From a virus: a stretch of DNA of 45,491 nucleotides. The notes under the pieces are model-generated. The model ran no database searches, was not told the origin of the DNA, and was given only the letters and a program-made list of their open reading frames with translations. Shown here in pieces: positions 45,269 to 45,491 of the stretch. Position 1 is the stretch's first letter, and every line of letters begins with the position of its first letter. The DNA lies in IMG/VR virus record IMGVR_UViG_3300024429_000004, positions 1 through 45,491 of that record, one strand, 5' to 3'. Made by a program: the position numbers and the translations under genes.

Positions 45269-45491
45269 ATGATCGATTTGCGCCTCAAGCGGGTCACGAT
45301 CAACGTTGAGTTGCGAACGACGAAAGAGCACCGCACGATTGGCTTGTGGCGCTTTCGGCGTCAACAGTACCGGTGGGTTAATAATGTGCTTTGCCTAGAG
45401 GCTACGTTCGACACCACATATCCCATAGCTCCACAGACGGGGGATCGAGTGGCGTTAATCGCCAAGGCGGGTGTTGAGCTTGTTGGGCACA
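45269..45491 (+). CDS. Hypothetical protein, 5' part of the junction-spanning gene
   Basis: The gene starts at ATG 45269 (overlapping a four-codon ORF, ATGGAACTATGA, at 45261) and continues over the circle junction to 324. The first 32 codons lie before the overlap: MIDLRLKRVTINVELRTTKE and then GLWRFRR. The opening is beta-like and basic. The shared frame across the overlap shows that the circle is correctly closed. See the 1-324 entry for the rest of the product. Confidence 0.7.
   Translation, partial: MIDLRLKRVTINVELRTTKEHRTIGLWRFRRQQYRWVNNVLCLEATFDTTYPIAPQTGDRVALIAKAGVELVGH
45365..45491. repeat. Right copy of 127-bp terminal direct repeat
   Basis: Exact copy of bases 1-127; the genome should be counted once across this overlap, giving a circle of about 45,364 bp. 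The repeat lies inside a gene with no border features, which argues for an assembly overlap instead of a packaged terminal repeat. Confidence 0.95.

Noticed and set aside
1-45491. CRISPR array, diversity-generating retroelement, or toxin-antitoxin pair
   Set aside because: No regularly spaced identical repeats, no reverse transcriptase or template/variable repeat pair, and no pair matching a known toxin-antitoxin arrangement was found; the RHH-like proteins lack a toxin partner.

Overview
This window is a complete circular double-stranded DNA phage or prophage genome from a metagenomic-style assembly. The first 127 bases recur exactly as the last 127 (45365-45491), so the unique circle is about 45,364 bp, and one gene (45269 to 324) runs across the junction. 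The gene set is that of a temperate tailed phage (Caudoviricetes). It has a Mu-like/HK97-fold head and a long non-contractile, siphovirus-type tail. It also has a tyrosine integrase with excisionase and an attP carrying the 3' half of a tRNA-Pro gene. The host cannot be named from sequence alone. Two secreted cohesin-like proteins, a LamG protein and generally GC-rich DNA would fit a Planctomycetes/PVC-type or similar environmental Gram-negative-type host, but this is inference only.

Layout on the circle. (1) 45269-762: three small rightward genes ending at a strong terminator (821-861). (2) 891-23528: rightward late operon. The order is small-terminase candidate, an adhesion/decoration group (1571-5281) lying before the large terminase, TerL, portal, gpF/gp7-like head protein, protease/scaffold, decoration protein, major capsid, a two-gene membrane pair, connectors and tail completion, tail tube, a tail chaperone with an A_AAA_AAG frameshift, tape measure, tail tip, a very cysteine-rich tail protein, a fibre, and a lipoprotein/TM protein. 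A hairpin terminator closes the operon (23547-23585). (3) 23782-26026: leftward genes (cohesin-like secreted protein, small protein, ribbon-helix-helix-like regulator) and divergent rightward regulators around repeated CTAG operator-like sites; this is the likely lysogeny switch and conversion region. (4) 26147-43742: tightly overlapping rightward early genes. Many are under 100 aa, with zinc-knuckle proteins, a SNF2-type helicase, an archaeo-eukaryotic-type primase, a UvrD-like helicase, a VRR-NUC nuclease, two more PD-(D/E)XK nucleases, a RuvC-like resolvase, a DUF5131 protein, a second cohesin-like secreted protein and small membrane proteins. (5) 43739-45268: excisionase, convergent integrase, attP, a parS-like palindrome and a structured leader.

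How the parts work together. After infection the circle could integrate at a host tRNA-Pro(GGG) gene using Int and the attP at 44976-45084, with control from the 24.7-26.0 kb regulators. Lytic growth would use the primase, helicase and nuclease set, with an AT-rich repeat segment at 33169-33292 as an origin candidate, and then the late operon for virion assembly. No endolysin, DNA polymerase or portable defence system is recognisable.

The most unusual signal is a near-perfect chromosomal parS palindrome (45054-45069) beside attP, with no parA or parB in the genome. Other notable items are the paired phage-encoded cohesin-like exported proteins, the 39-cysteine tail protein with an internal duplication, the 22- and 10-residue repeat arrays in the LamG fibre, repeated hairpin-SD leaders before the two main capsid-shell genes, and short identical sequences at many gene borders.
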